This document shows, piece by piece, positions 16,562 to 25,521 of a stretch of 64,000 nt of DNA. A model generated the notes under the pieces. That model saw only the letters and a program-made list of their open reading frames with translations, was not told the origin of the DNA and did not search any database. The DNA is from Massiliimalia sp964370215. GTDB lineage: Bacteria; Bacillota; Clostridia; Oscillospirales; Ruminococcaceae. Position numbers and translations under genes: made by a program. Location: the NCBI GenBank assembly GCA_964370215.1, contig CAYJIM010000003.1, positions 29,894 to 93,893 on the forward strand, read 5' to 3'. Within the stretch, counting starts at the first letter, position 1; the number at the start of each line of letters is the position of its first letter.

Positions 16562-17569
16562 TTATTTTGTAATGGTACCATTCACATCCCACAGATCGTA
16601 CCAGTCTTCTGCCCCTTCCCAGAGGAACACGTGTCCTTTGATGAAGCGACAATCCCGATCGAGTGACTGCATGACTGTCATTTCTGCATCGGTCAGCGGA
16701 TCTTCGGTGATACATCTGAGATTGGCGACATAGTTGTTGATGGAAAACGGAATTGGCACTTGTCCGCGCTGTACCGCCCATTTCAAGCAGACAATGGCAG
16801 GGTGCACTTTATGGGCATTGGCAATTTCGACAAGCTCCGGCATCTGCATATCGATGACATCATTCGGATCAATGTCGCGATCTGGTCGATTGGGCGATCC
16901 AATGGGGCAGTACCCGATGGGGAGAATGTTGCGTGCCACACAGTATTGATACAGTTCTTCCTGCTGAAAACTCGGGTGCAGTTCCATTTCCATTGCAGCA
17001 GGTTGAATGCGGCAATGGGGCAGTACCGCTTCCAGTTTTGGTATTGTCATGTTGGACATGCCAAGGTGTTTGACAAGACCCATATCGACCAATCGCTCCA
17101 TTTCATGCCACGTTTCTAAAAATTCCTCTACGACAAAGGGGTGGGAATCTGGATTGCGGCTGTCAATGTCACAGCCGGGTGGGTGGTAGTTGCGAAATGG
17201 CCAATGTACAAAGTATAGATCGAGGTAATCTAATTTCAAATCACGCAATGTTTTGGCACAGGACAACAGCACATCACCACGTTCGTGCATGTTATTCCAC
17301 ACTTTTGAAGCGATGAACAGTTCCTCTCTTTTTACCACCTGTTGACTGATGGCCTCGTCAAATACACCGCCAATCAAATCCTCGTTGCCATACACGGCGG
17401 CACAGTCAAAAAGACGATACCCACAGCGAATGGCACCGCCCACCGCTTGGGCAACCTGATCGGGAGTAAAACGGTCCGAACCAAAGGTGCCCATCCCAAT
17501 AGCGGGAATGGACTGTCCGTTCGATAGGGTGCGGACAGGCAAACTTTTTTGATCTACAACAAACGACAT
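16562..17569 (-). CDS. Aldo/keto reductase
   Basis: 335 residues with the family landmarks: IPAIGMGTFG near the N-terminus, GYRLFDCAAVYGNE containing the catalytic Asp and Tyr, DLYFVHWP with the active-site His, and IVCLKWAVQRGQVPIPFS in the NADPH-binding part. It would reduce an aldose to a polyol or act in reverse. Start ATG 17569 follows GGAGGAA; an upstream extension to 17647 would read into the dehydrogenase gene. In the operon it follows the zinc dehydrogenase, so the pair could run an aldose-polyol-ketose interconversion. Confidence 0.9.
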   Translation of the reverse strand: MSFVVDQKSLPVRTLSNGQSIPAIGMGTFGSDRFTPDQVAQAVGGAIRCGYRLFDCAAVYGNEDLIGGVFDEAISQQVVKREELFIASKVWNNMHERGDVLLSCAKTLRDLKLDYLDLYFVHWPFRNYHPPGCDIDSRNPDSHPFVVEEFLETWHEMERLVDMGLVKHLGMSNMTIPKLEAVLPHCRIQPAAMEMELHPSFQQEELYQYCVARNILPIGYCPIGSPNRPDRDIDPNDVIDMQMPELVEIANAHKVHPAIVCLKWAVQRGQVPIPFSINNYVANLRCITEDPLTDAEMTVMQSLDRDCRFIKGHVFLWEGAEDWYDLWDVNGTITK

Positions 17570-17594
17570 GATGATTCCTCCATTACAATGAATT

Positions 17595-18656
17595 TTAGGA
17601 CAGTAGCGACGCATCAGGGTAGAGCATGAGTTTTCCCTTGACAGCACCCGGTGTTTTATAGAGCGTGAAAGCCTCTGCGGCCTGCTCCAGTGGGAATTTT
17701 TGATAGATCAATTCATCGGCAAATTTCAATTGACCGGTTGCAAAATAATGGGCAGTCAGCGACCACTCTTTGCCTGGGAAGGGGGCGGAATAGGACATCC
17801 AAGACCCCGTTAAGTAAAATTCCTTACGGTTCATCAACTCCCACATTTTTGGGGTAAAGGTGAGGTCTGTGGTCGGTGTGCCGATGAAGCAAACCTTTGC
17901 CTTGTTAGAGGCTAAAGTAAATGCCGTTTGCATGGTGGCGGTAATCCCTGCCGTTTCAAACACGCTTTGGTAGCCGACACCATCGGACAATGTCATCGCC
18001 TCAGTCAAAAAGTCCTCTTTTGTGGTGTTGACCACAGCATCTGCACCGAGTTTTGTGGCAAGTGCTAGGCGCTCTTCACTGATGTCAAAGACGACCACAC
18101 GTTTGGCACCGAAAATTTTTGCCCACTGCATGGTGAACAACCCGATGGTGCCGCCGCCGAGTACGGCAACCGTGCCACCACCGGTGAAATTGTTTTGCAA
18201 CAATCCATGTAACGCCACACAGGACGGTTCAAACATCGCTCCCTGCTCGTAGGAGATGGAGGAGTCGAATTTGACAGCATTTTGTGCAGGTAGGACAACA
18301 TAGTCAGCAAAACTTCCCTGTTGGCGAGAGCCAATAAAGCTATATCTTTTACAGAGTGCATAATTTCCTTGTTGGCAATCCTCACAGGTCAAGCAGGGGA
18401 GGAGTGGCGCACCGGATACCCGATCGCCGAGGGAAAACCCTTCAACATCTTTACCGATCTCCACCACTTCACCGGAAAATTCGTGTCCCAATACAACGGG
18501 GTAAAAGTGTGCGCCGTTGTGCAGTACTCTTGGAATGTCCGAACCACAGATGCCGGTCGCTTTGACACGCACCTTTAGATGACCGGGGCGAATGACGGGG
18601 GTCTCCATTTCTTCATAACGCAAATCTTCATTGCCGTGTAATACCGCAGCTTTCAT
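17595..18656 (-). CDS. Zinc-dependent medium-chain alcohol dehydrogenase (GatD-like polyol dehydrogenase)
   Basis: 353 residues. The catalytic zinc site (TGICGSDIPR, then GHEFSGEV), the structural zinc cysteines (C-x2-C-x2-C-x7-C around CLTCEDCQQGNYALC) and the NAD fold (VAVLGGGTIGLFTMQWAKI) are all clear. The late block GSWMSYSAPFPGKEWS is typical of galactitol-1-phosphate 5-dehydrogenases and relatives. It probably oxidises a polyol or polyol phosphate to the ketose form. It sits between the FGGY kinase and the aldo/keto reductase genes, separated from the kinase gene by one base. The precise substrate is not readable. Confidence 0.88.
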   Translation of the reverse strand: MKAAVLHGNEDLRYEEMETPVIRPGHLKVRVKATGICGSDIPRVLHNGAHFYPVVLGHEFSGEVVEIGKDVEGFSLGDRVSGAPLLPCLTCEDCQQGNYALCKRYSFIGSRQQGSFADYVVLPAQNAVKFDSSISYEQGAMFEPSCVALHGLLQNNFTGGGTVAVLGGGTIGLFTMQWAKIFGAKRVVVFDISEERLALATKLGADAVVNTTKEDFLTEAMTLSDGVGYQSVFETAGITATMQTAFTLASNKAKVCFIGTPTTDLTFTPKMWELMNRKEFYLTGSWMSYSAPFPGKEWSLTAHYFATGQLKFADELIYQKFPLEQAAEAFTLYKTPGAVKGKLMLYPDASLLS

Positions 18657-18657
18657 A

Positions 18658-20175
18658 TTACTCTTCTCCTTTTTTGTGCATGAGTGGTTTCAATGATTGG
18701 TATAACGCCAAATAGCAATCGTAGTTTTTACGGTAAACCTTCGCTGTATCGGGGTTTGGCGTATGGATACGTGTGACGGTGACGGTTTTTTTCACCGCTT
18801 CCTCAAAGGAGGAAAAGACCCCAACACCGACACCGGCAAGGATGGCAGCCCCCAGTGTGGTTGCAGTATCTGACATAGGCACTTCAATGGGAAGTCCTGT
18901 GACATCTGCTTTGATCTGTGTCCACAGTTTGGAATTGGCAGCCCCACCCATGGCACGCAATACCTTGACGCTGCAACCGGCAGCTTGTGCCACTGCAAGG
19001 TTGTGCTGTAGCGAAAAGGCGACTCCTTCCAATCCGGCACGGATGAAATGGCCCTTGGTTTTGGAAAAATCCAATCCGTAAAATACCCCTTTGGCATCCT
19101 TATCCCAGAGGGGAGAGCGCTCACCTGCCATGTAAGGGAGAAAGACAAGTCCATCACTACCGGCAGGCACCGCGTTGGCGAGAAGATCCAACTGTGCAAA
19201 GGAGGATCGGTTTTTAAGCTCTTGTTGTGACCGCTCAAAATCCCCAAACTCCTGCTCCAGCCAACGCATGACACCGCCACCACCGACAGTACCTCCCTGT
19301 AAAAGCCAGCGATTCGGTACGACGTGGCATCCTAAAATCAGATTTGGATCGGCGATGGGACGGTCGGTGCAAATACTCATCCCACCGGCCTGCCCACCTT
19401 GCTCTTGAGTATCTCCGGGTTGTAGTACGCCGGCACCCAGTGCGCCACAAGCGGCATCGAGGCCTCCGGCCACCACCGGTGTACCTTCTTTTAATCCTGT
19501 CAGCGAGGCGGCTTTTTTTGTGACCTGCCCTACCACGTCATGGCAGGCAAACAACGGGGGCAACAGGTCTACGTCAAAGCCCAATTGTTTGCAAATCGAG
19601 ACATCCCAACAACGGTTTTCCATGTCAAAGCAATGCAGGCCATACCCTTGTGATAGATCATGGCTAAACTGATCGGTCAAACGATAGACAATGAAACTGT
19701 TTGCCTGCAAAATCTTTTCGGTTTTTGCATAAACTTCAGGAAGGTATTTTTGATACCAACCGATTTTTGGTGTGGTGTAACTCGGTTTCAGCGGGTTACC
19801 ACAACAGGAAAAGAGGAGTCCTTCCGGCAAAGTCGCTTGCCAATTGTTGCAGATGTCGTCGGCACGAGTGTCCATCCAAATGGGGGTATTGGTCAGTACC
19901 GATCCTTCTTTGTCCACGGCAACGGCCGACCAACTCTGTCCATCCACCCCGATGCCGACAATGTCCTTTGCCGCCACCGACGAGGTGGCAAGAACGGTTT
20001 GTATCGTACCGCAGAGTACCTTCCACCATTCATCAGGATTTTGCTCAGCATATCCCTGCTTTGGATAATAGACGGGATAACTGCCGCTTTTGGAGACGAT
20101 TACCTTGCCGTTAGTGGAGAAAATAGCCACTTTGCAGGCAGAAGTGCCCAAATCAATGCCCATTAAGTATTTCAT
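18658..20175 (-). CDS. FGGY-family carbohydrate kinase (xylulokinase-like)
   Basis: 505 residues. The N-terminal ATPase-fold strand YLMGIDLGTSACKVAIF, the middle IGVDGQSWSAVAVDKEG and the C-terminal GGAANSKLWTQIKADVTGLP are those of xylulokinases and relatives. It would phosphorylate a ketose. Because the operon also holds a class II aldolase of the tagatose/fructose-bisphosphate type, the product would be a ketose phosphate for cleavage. The gene overlaps the LacI-type regulator upstream by 4 bp (ATGA), which shows translational coupling. Family members act on several sugars, so xylulose is not certain. Confidence 0.88.
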   Translation of the reverse strand: MKYLMGIDLGTSACKVAIFSTNGKVIVSKSGSYPVYYPKQGYAEQNPDEWWKVLCGTIQTVLATSSVAAKDIVGIGVDGQSWSAVAVDKEGSVLTNTPIWMDTRADDICNNWQATLPEGLLFSCCGNPLKPSYTTPKIGWYQKYLPEVYAKTEKILQANSFIVYRLTDQFSHDLSQGYGLHCFDMENRCWDVSICKQLGFDVDLLPPLFACHDVVGQVTKKAASLTGLKEGTPVVAGGLDAACGALGAGVLQPGDTQEQGGQAGGMSICTDRPIADPNLILGCHVVPNRWLLQGGTVGGGGVMRWLEQEFGDFERSQQELKNRSSFAQLDLLANAVPAGSDGLVFLPYMAGERSPLWDKDAKGVFYGLDFSKTKGHFIRAGLEGVAFSLQHNLAVAQAAGCSVKVLRAMGGAANSKLWTQIKADVTGLPIEVPMSDTATTLGAAILAGVGVGVFSSFEEAVKKTVTVTRIHTPNPDTAKVYRKNYDCYLALYQSLKPLMHKKGEE

Positions 20176-21182
20176 AGAACCTCCTTAATTGAAAGAGGGG
20201 ATGTAGATGCCCCTTCGATAAAGGTTGTTTTTAAGGTGATGGTCATGCTGTCGCTGTCATCTCCTTGTAGACGTTGGAGTAATTGGTCTGCGGTATGTCT
20301 GGCGATGTCTAGGTGGGGCTGTGTCACGACACTCAAAGCCGGACGCATCGCCTTGCAAAACTCCAACCCATCAAAGCCGATGACTGAGAGTTGTTCCGGC
20401 AACTGGAGCCCTAGTTCATTGATGGCCATCATACCGCCAATGGTCAATTCATAGTTTGTCATCAACACTGCTGTCATAGTTGGGTGTTGTTGCAAAAGTT
20501 TGTAAAGGCAATCACGACCACTCTGCATGGTGTAATCGCTCATTGCAATGAGGGAGGGGGATGTGGGAAGTCCTTGGTCGACAAACGCCTGTCGATACCC
20601 CTCGAGGCGTTCTGCCGCTGTGGTGATGTCCGCAGGGCCGCAAACAATACCGATCTCACGATGGCCAAGGGAAAGTAACTTTGCCGTCGCCTCATAGCAA
20701 GCGGCAATGTTGTCCACTACAACCGCATCCATGCCTGTGATCTTACGGTCAATCAAGACAATGGGGATACCCTTTTCCTTTGCCGGAGTGAGGTGTGCCC
20801 CTGTCGTTGAAACCGGCATACTAATGAGTCCATCCACCTGTTTGGAAAGTAAGAATCGCACCGCCTGTTCCTCCAACTGTGGATCGGTACGACAGTCACA
20901 AACGATGGTGGCATAGCCCTCTTCCCGCAAACGGTCTTCAATGAGCGATAGAATAGTGGTACAGAAGAGATTGCTAAGCTCTGGGATGACGACCCCGATG
21001 GTCATCGTTTTCTTGGTTTTCAAACCACGGGCGACCTGATTGACCTCGAATCCCATTGCTTCAATGGCGGCTTCAATGGCAATCTTATTTTTCTGCCTTA
21101 CATTGCCCCCGTTGAGATAGGAGGAGATGGTGGCAAGCCCCAATCCCGTTTGTTTTGCAATGTCTTTGATGGTAGCAGCCAT
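20172..21182 (-). CDS. LacI family transcriptional regulator
   Basis: 336 residues. The N-terminal helix-turn-helix TIKDIAKQTGLGLATISSYL and hinge are followed by a periplasmic-binding-protein-like effector domain (TMTIGVVIPELSNLF, then IPIVLIDRKI and SVIGFDGLEF). It is the second gene of the operon it probably represses. A perfect CGAAACGTTTCG palindrome lies at the transcription start upstream of the first gene and fits a LacI-type operator. The effector is presumably the pathway sugar or its phosphate. Confidence 0.93.
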   Translation of the reverse strand: MAATIKDIAKQTGLGLATISSYLNGGNVRQKNKIAIEAAIEAMGFEVNQVARGLKTKKTMTIGVVIPELSNLFCTTILSLIEDRLREEGYATIVCDCRTDPQLEEQAVRFLLSKQVDGLISMPVSTTGAHLTPAKEKGIPIVLIDRKITGMDAVVVDNIAACYEATAKLLSLGHREIGIVCGPADITTAAERLEGYRQAFVDQGLPTSPSLIAMSDYTMQSGRDCLYKLLQQHPTMTAVLMTNYELTIGGMMAINELGLQLPEQLSVIGFDGLEFCKAMRPALSVVTQPHLDIARHTADQLLQRLQGDDSDSMTITLKTTFIEGASTSPLSIKEVL

Positions 21183-21206
21183 AGACGCTCCTTTCTTGTC
21201 GGTACA

Positions 21207-22061
21207 TTATAGACAGGCTTTGCCAAGACAGCCACAAACTGCCATGCGGTCGAGCACTAAGGCTTTGACTTTTTCATACCCTGCTTTCCCATATGCCTTT
21301 GGATCAAAGGTGTCGGGTTTTTCGGCTAGCAATTCTTTGACTCCTTTGCTGTAGGCAACACGTAGGTCTGTGGCAAAATTGACTTTACAAATGCCACGTG
21401 CAATACAGGCACGAATGTCGTCATCTGACAAACCAGAAGCGCCGTGCAGTACCAATGGAATAGAAACACGTTTGCGAATTTCCGATAGGCGCTCTAAATC
21501 AAGCACCGGTGTACCGTTGTAAAAACCATGTGCCGTCCCAATGGCAATGGCAAGGGAGTCGATGCCGGTTTGTTCGACATAAGCAACTGCATCATCAGGG
21601 TCGGTATTGGTGTCGGCTTCTGCCTCCAAATCATCCTCTTTTCCGCCTACTTTGCCGAGTTCACCCTCGACCGGAATGCTGTTGGCATGGGCTGCGACTA
21701 CCACCTGCTTTGTCATGACAATGTTTTGTTCCAGTGTTTCATGCGAACCATCTATCATAATGGAGGTATACCCCTCACGTAATGCCTGCATGGCAAGATC
21801 GACGGTATTGCCATGATCGAGGTGCAGCGCAACCGGTACCGATACCTGTGAGGCCAAGGTACTGACCATAGCATGAAAAGCAGGAAGACTTGAATAACGA
21901 ACGGTGGAAGGGGTGGTCTGCAACAGGACAGGGGATTGACTTTGCTCGGCGGCTGAAATGACCGCTTGGATCATTTCAAGGTTTTCTACATTGAAAGCGC
22001 CGATAGCATATCCGTTGGTTTGTGCTTGTTTTAACATGGAAGTTGTGGTAACAAGTGGCAT
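21207..22061 (-). CDS. Class II fructose/tagatose-bisphosphate-type aldolase
   Basis: 284 residues of the class II (zinc) aldolase family: YAIGAFNVENLEM at the N-terminus, VALHLDHGNTVDLAMQAL with zinc ligands, SIMIDGSHETLEQN, the VEGELGKVGGKEDD region, and LVLHGASGLSDDDI. It cleaves a ketose phosphate into dihydroxyacetone phosphate and an aldehyde. As the first gene of a LacI-controlled catabolic operon it is more likely a pathway aldolase (KbaY/GatY-like) than the glycolytic one. ATG 22061 follows AAAGGAG; the start at 22079 would overlap that site. Confidence 0.9.
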   Translation of the reverse strand: MPLVTTTSMLKQAQTNGYAIGAFNVENLEMIQAVISAAEQSQSPVLLQTTPSTVRYSSLPAFHAMVSTLASQVSVPVALHLDHGNTVDLAMQALREGYTSIMIDGSHETLEQNIVMTKQVVVAAHANSIPVEGELGKVGGKEDDLEAEADTNTDPDDAVAYVEQTGIDSLAIAIGTAHGFYNGTPVLDLERLSEIRKRVSIPLVLHGASGLSDDDIRACIARGICKVNFATDLRVAYSKGVKELLAEKPDTFDPKAYGKAGYEKVKALVLDRMAVCGCLGKACL

Positions 22062-22082
22062 AAGAGTTGCTCCTTTCAAAAG

Positions 22083-22094
22083 CGAAACGTTTCG
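22083..22094. promoter_or_regulatory. Operator palindrome CGAAACGTTTCG for the LacI-type regulator
   Basis: A perfect 12-bp palindrome with the central CG typical of LacI/GalR-family sites. It begins 10 nt downstream of the minus-strand -10 element, so a bound repressor would block initiation. No second copy was seen in the divergent region. Confidence 0.8.
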
Positions 22095-22103
22095 GTTTAT
22101 GAA

Positions 22104-22132
22104 ATTATAACAGAAAAAAAAATATCTGTCAA
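22104..22132 (-). promoter_or_regulatory. Promoter of the sugar operon
   Basis: On the minus strand, TTGACA (complement of 22127-22132), a 17-nt spacer and TATAAT (complement of 22104-22109). It is a full consensus promoter, so control must come from repression. Confidence 0.92.
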
Positions 22133-22289
22133 TGATATTTGGCGATTGTGAAATGTTATTTTTTATGAAATTTTGTCGATAAGTTTAGTAGAGAAGAAAT
22201 GTATTTGTTTTGATTCCCCCTTGTGGATCGCTGAAAAAGTCGTATAGAAGCAACAATGAGGAGATACTATAATAGGAGAGACGTAAGTT

Positions 22290-24245
22290 ATGAAAAAAAT
22301 ATCAATATGGCGTGACCGATCGAATTGGCGGTCTAATGTCAGTTCTTTGTTGCTATTTGCTTTATGTGGATGTATGCTGATGGTGTGGATCATCATGGCA
22401 ATGACGACTTTCATGAATCAAGCAACAGCATATGAAGTGGATGAAACGGATGAAAGTTTACAGGAAATCGCAGAGTCCAATGCCGGAATGATTGAATTTT
22501 ACTTTGATAAGCAGATGGAAAGCTTGACCCTAACTGCACAGTATTTTCGAGATACCGATATGGAAGAAGTGGAAAAGGTAGATCTCAGTTACTTTGAACG
22601 TGCCTTTGCCGACCTTGCAGAATTGGGCCAGTTTCAGCGTGTTTCGGTCATCTTACCCTCGAATACTGCTTATGTATTGACGGATGGACGACTACAACAC
22701 CAAGGTGCATCCTTTACCGAGGAGATGGAAAAGGGGATCACCTTTATTTCAGATGGGGTGATGGATGAAAAGCTCGGTCAAATCATTCACCTGAATGTCC
22801 CCTTATACAACAGTGAAAACAGATTGACAGGTTATTTACAAGGCACTCTTGCTACGGATCAACTGTCGGAGCAACTGAGTGTCTACCTACAACAAAAAGA
22901 TGGCTATTTCCAGCTGATGGATAGTGAGGGCTATTATATTGCGGATGGACGTGCCGATCAAATGTTGATTATGGATGTTACCTTTTTGGAAGGGGCGTAT
23001 TTATTAGAATTTGACAAGGGCAGCGCTGAGCAGGTTGTTGGAGACTTTGAAGCACGCAACGAAGGGCATGTACAGTATACCTATGAAGGGCAAACACGCT
23101 TGGCATACTATGCACCGGTTGAGATCAACAACTGGATGATTTTGTTGGTGCAACGACAAGAAGCAGTATTGGAAAAAAGTGAGCAGCACATCAACAATGG
23201 GGTGACCCTCATTGTCCATGCAGGTATTGTATTCCTACTTCTTATTTTGTGGGCATACTATGCACAGAACAAAATGAAAGAAAATGCACAAGTATACGAA
23301 AAGAGCTTTCGTTTATTGTCAGATCAGATCAATCGTGTCATTTTTGAATGGAACACCGAAACAAAAGAACTCAAATTTATGAGTGACACTCATGGATTAT
23401 TTGAAGGGCGTAAAAAGCTGCAAAATTGGCCGATTCTTGCCGGACAAAACAAGGACATTTACGAAAAAGACTATGATGGCGTCTGTGAGGCAATGCAGGC
23501 AATTCAAGATGGTAATCGTGTTTCAGATGTCAAATGTCGCCTAAAACAATCGGACGGCTCTTATAGTTGGTATATGATGGCAGGGGTACCGGTCTATCAT
23601 AAAGACGAAGATAAGCCGTTGCAGGTATTGGGCTTGTTGGAAGAGGTGGATGCAGTGATGCGTGAATCCATCGAACTCAAAAAAAGGTCTGAGCGAGATT
23701 CCTTGACAGGTATTTACAATAAGGGAACCACTGAGGTGCGTATCAAACAAATCCTTGAAGAGGATGAGGCACACATTCAGTCTCATGCACTGTTTATCAT
23801 TGATGTTGACAACTTCAAATCCATCAATGATACCTTGGGACATCAAGTTGGGGATGAAGTCATCTGTCAATTGGCGCAGGAGTTGCGAAAGATGTTCCGC
23901 CCCTCCGACATTGTCGGACGTATTGGTGGTGACGAGTTCTTTGCTTTTATGAATGGTGTTTCGGATCAAACCATCATCGAGCAAAAGGCAAAAAACATTT
24001 GTGAATGCTTCAGGAAGCAGTACGGCGGAGAAGAGAAGGCCGTAATTGTTTCTGCAAGTGTCGGGATTGCTTGTTATCAACAACATGGGCTGACCTTTGA
24101 AACCCTTTATAAGAATGCCGACATCGCCCTGTATCTTTCTAAGCAAGAGGGCAAAAACCGTTATACCTTCTTCAATGGACAGTCAGATGTGAATTATATT
24201 TCAAATCGTACGGTCATTGAAAATGGGGGAGAAGAGAAAGCATAA
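22290..24245 (+). CDS. Membrane-bound sensor diguanylate cyclase (Cache-like, PAS-like, GGDEF)
   Basis: 651 residues. One membrane segment near residues 20-45 and another near 305-327 enclose an outside sensor region of about 260 residues, probably a double Cache fold. Inside follow a PAS-like segment (about 340-460, with the WNTETKELKF strand and YSWYMMAGVPVY) and a GGDEF domain with an intact GRIGGDEFFAF near residue 545. RPSD lies five residues before GGDEF and fits the inhibitory I-site, so product feedback is likely. It makes cyclic di-GMP. AGGAGA precedes the ATG. It ends in its own terminator. Confidence 0.92.
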   Translation: MKKISIWRDRSNWRSNVSSLLLFALCGCMLMVWIIMAMTTFMNQATAYEVDETDESLQEIAESNAGMIEFYFDKQMESLTLTAQYFRDTDMEEVEKVDLSYFERAFADLAELGQFQRVSVILPSNTAYVLTDGRLQHQGASFTEEMEKGITFISDGVMDEKLGQIIHLNVPLYNSENRLTGYLQGTLATDQLSEQLSVYLQQKDGYFQLMDSEGYYIADGRADQMLIMDVTFLEGAYLLEFDKGSAEQVVGDFEARNEGHVQYTYEGQTRLAYYAPVEINNWMILLVQRQEAVLEKSEQHINNGVTLIVHAGIVFLLLILWAYYAQNKMKENAQVYEKSFRLLSDQINRVIFEWNTETKELKFMSDTHGLFEGRKKLQNWPILAGQNKDIYEKDYDGVCEAMQAIQDGNRVSDVKCRLKQSDGSYSWYMMAGVPVYHKDEDKPLQVLGLLEEVDAVMRESIELKKRSERDSLTGIYNKGTTEVRIKQILEEDEAHIQSHALFIIDVDNFKSINDTLGHQVGDEVICQLAQELRKMFRPSDIVGRIGGDEFFAFMNGVSDQTIIEQKAKNICECFRKQYGGEEKAVIVSASVGIACYQQHGLTFETLYKNADIALYLSKQEGKNRYTFFNGQSDVNYISNRTVIENGGEEKA

Positions 24246-24249
24246 GAAA

Positions 24250-24297
24250 AAAACCGTAGGCGGTTTCCATTTAATTGGAAAATGCCTACGGTTTTAT
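24250..24297 (+). terminator. Terminator after the diguanylate cyclase gene
   Basis: Stem arms 24250-24261 and 24284-24295 (AAAACCGTAGGC and complement), with an inner TTTCCA/TGGAAA stem and a T-rich end. Confidence 0.88.
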
Positions 24298-24477
24298 TAT
24301 GTGAAATGCCAAAATAAGTAAAAAAGTCTGTTGAAACCGAATTGTAATCATTTATGCACAATCAATAATGATGGCTAGTTGTTCTTGTGTAGAATCACAG
24401 ATTGCATGACGACAGGTACTACAATCAGACAAGATTTGTCTTTCCTCTACTATATTTTGTATGCCGTTTGCAGATTT

Positions 24478-24484
24478 TGTCGAA
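24478..24484 (+). promoter_or_regulatory. 0A box upstream of spo0A
   Basis: TGTCGAA in the wider context TTTTGTCGAAAAA is a full match to the Spo0A-binding consensus. It is about 20 bp upstream of the -35 element of the spo0A promoter, so Spo0A autoregulation is likely. Confidence 0.7.
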
Positions 24485-24503
24485 AAAGCACGACAGAAAT
24501 ATG

Positions 24504-24532
24504 TTGAAAAATATGTAAGAAAATGGTAATAT
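24504..24532 (+). promoter_or_regulatory. Promoter of spo0A
   Basis: TTGAAA at 24504-24509 and TAATAT at 24527-24532 with a 17-nt spacer, about 30 nt upstream of the start codon. The rest of the gap from 24298 to 24560 holds no gene that I can support. Confidence 0.6.
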
Positions 24533-24560
24533 AACGATATCACAAAAAGGAGGAAAACAA

Positions 24561-25343
24561 ATGAAAAACCCAATCAAAGTACTTATAGGCGATGATAGTT
24601 TAAATTTTGGCGTGATTTGTGGCGAGATGTTGGAAAAAAGAGGACTCGCACCTTTGATACGACCAAAAGATGGTATTGCCATTTACGATGCGATTTGTAA
24701 AAATGAGCCCGATATTGTACTGTTGGACAGCAAAATGCCCCACATTGATGCGTTTGGTATTCTCAAAAACTTTGCAGCGAAATCGATCAATCCCCCTTAT
24801 TTTTTAGTTGTGAGTGCCTACGATTCCCCTTATGCAGAACAGGAATATCTGCAAAACGGTGCCTCGTTCTTTTTTACAAAACCCGTCGATCTCAATTTAA
24901 TCTGTGATCGCATCTGCCTATTGGCTGATCAGCATAGGAGAAAACCACAACAGCATCTGCGTCCAAAGCATGACTTGGAGGTACTTGTCACCGAAGTCAT
25001 TCATCAAATTGGAGTACCGGCTCACATCAAAGGGTATCATTATTTGAGAGAAGCGATCATGTTGTCCATTGAAGACAGCGAAATGATCAATTCTGTCACA
25101 AAAATTTTGTACCCGACTGTTGCCAAAAAGTTTAAAACGACTTCATCCCGCGTGGAGCGTGCCATTCGTCATGCCATTGAAGTGGCTTGGGACCGTGGCG
25201 ATGTCGATGTGCTCAATTCCTTTTTTGGATATACTGTGCATACCGGCCGTGGCAAACCCACCAATTCCGAATTTATCGCGATGATTGCTGATCGTTTGCG
25301 GCTACAGATGAAAAAGGGTGGGCAACAGAGTATTTTGCAATAA
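24561..25343 (+). CDS. spo0A: Sporulation master response regulator Spo0A
   Basis: 260 residues. The N-terminal receiver domain has the acidic pair GDD, the phospho-acceptor Asp in DIVLLDSKMP and Lys in FFTKPVD. The C-terminal DNA-binding domain carries the highly conserved recognition region SRVERAIRHAIEVAWDRGD and ends with GRGKPTNSEFIAMIADRLRL. Phosphorylated Spo0A starts sporulation and represses transition-state genes. AAAGGAGG precedes the ATG. A 0A box and its own terminator flank the gene. Its presence with SpoIIID shows a spore former or a recent descendant of one. Confidence 0.98.
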   Translation: MKNPIKVLIGDDSLNFGVICGEMLEKRGLAPLIRPKDGIAIYDAICKNEPDIVLLDSKMPHIDAFGILKNFAAKSINPPYFLVVSAYDSPYAEQEYLQNGASFFFTKPVDLNLICDRICLLADQHRRKPQQHLRPKHDLEVLVTEVIHQIGVPAHIKGYHYLREAIMLSIEDSEMINSVTKILYPTVAKKFKTTSSRVERAIRHAIEVAWDRGDVDVLNSFFGYTVHTGRGKPTNSEFIAMIADRLRLQMKKGGQQSILQ

Positions 25344-25353
25344 ATAGTAAAGA

Positions 25354-25407
25354 AAAAACGACTTGTCTGATTCCAATCGTGGAAAACGGGTGCAAGTCGT
25401 TTTTATT
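25354..25407 (+). terminator. Terminator after spo0A
   Basis: AAAAACGACTTG (25354-25365) pairs with CAAGTCGTTTTT (25393-25404), with a T-rich tail. Confidence 0.75.
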
Positions 25408-25521
25408 TGTTCTTTCGGATGGACTGAACGACACAAACCACAGAAAACGGGTGAAAAAGGGAGAAAATGGACGGATTTGTCCTCTTTGCCGTTTGACTTC
25501 TTTGCTCAAGTTTGGTAAAAT

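Noticed and set aside
22168..22177. TTGTCGATAA as a 0A box before the diguanylate cyclase gene
   Set aside because: One mismatch in the core (TGTCGAT) and no other support, so not reported as a site.
24352..24573. Minus-strand frame of 73 codons with several cysteines upstream of spo0A
   Set aside because: It runs through the spo0A promoter and start codon and shows no family resemblance or ribosome binding site.
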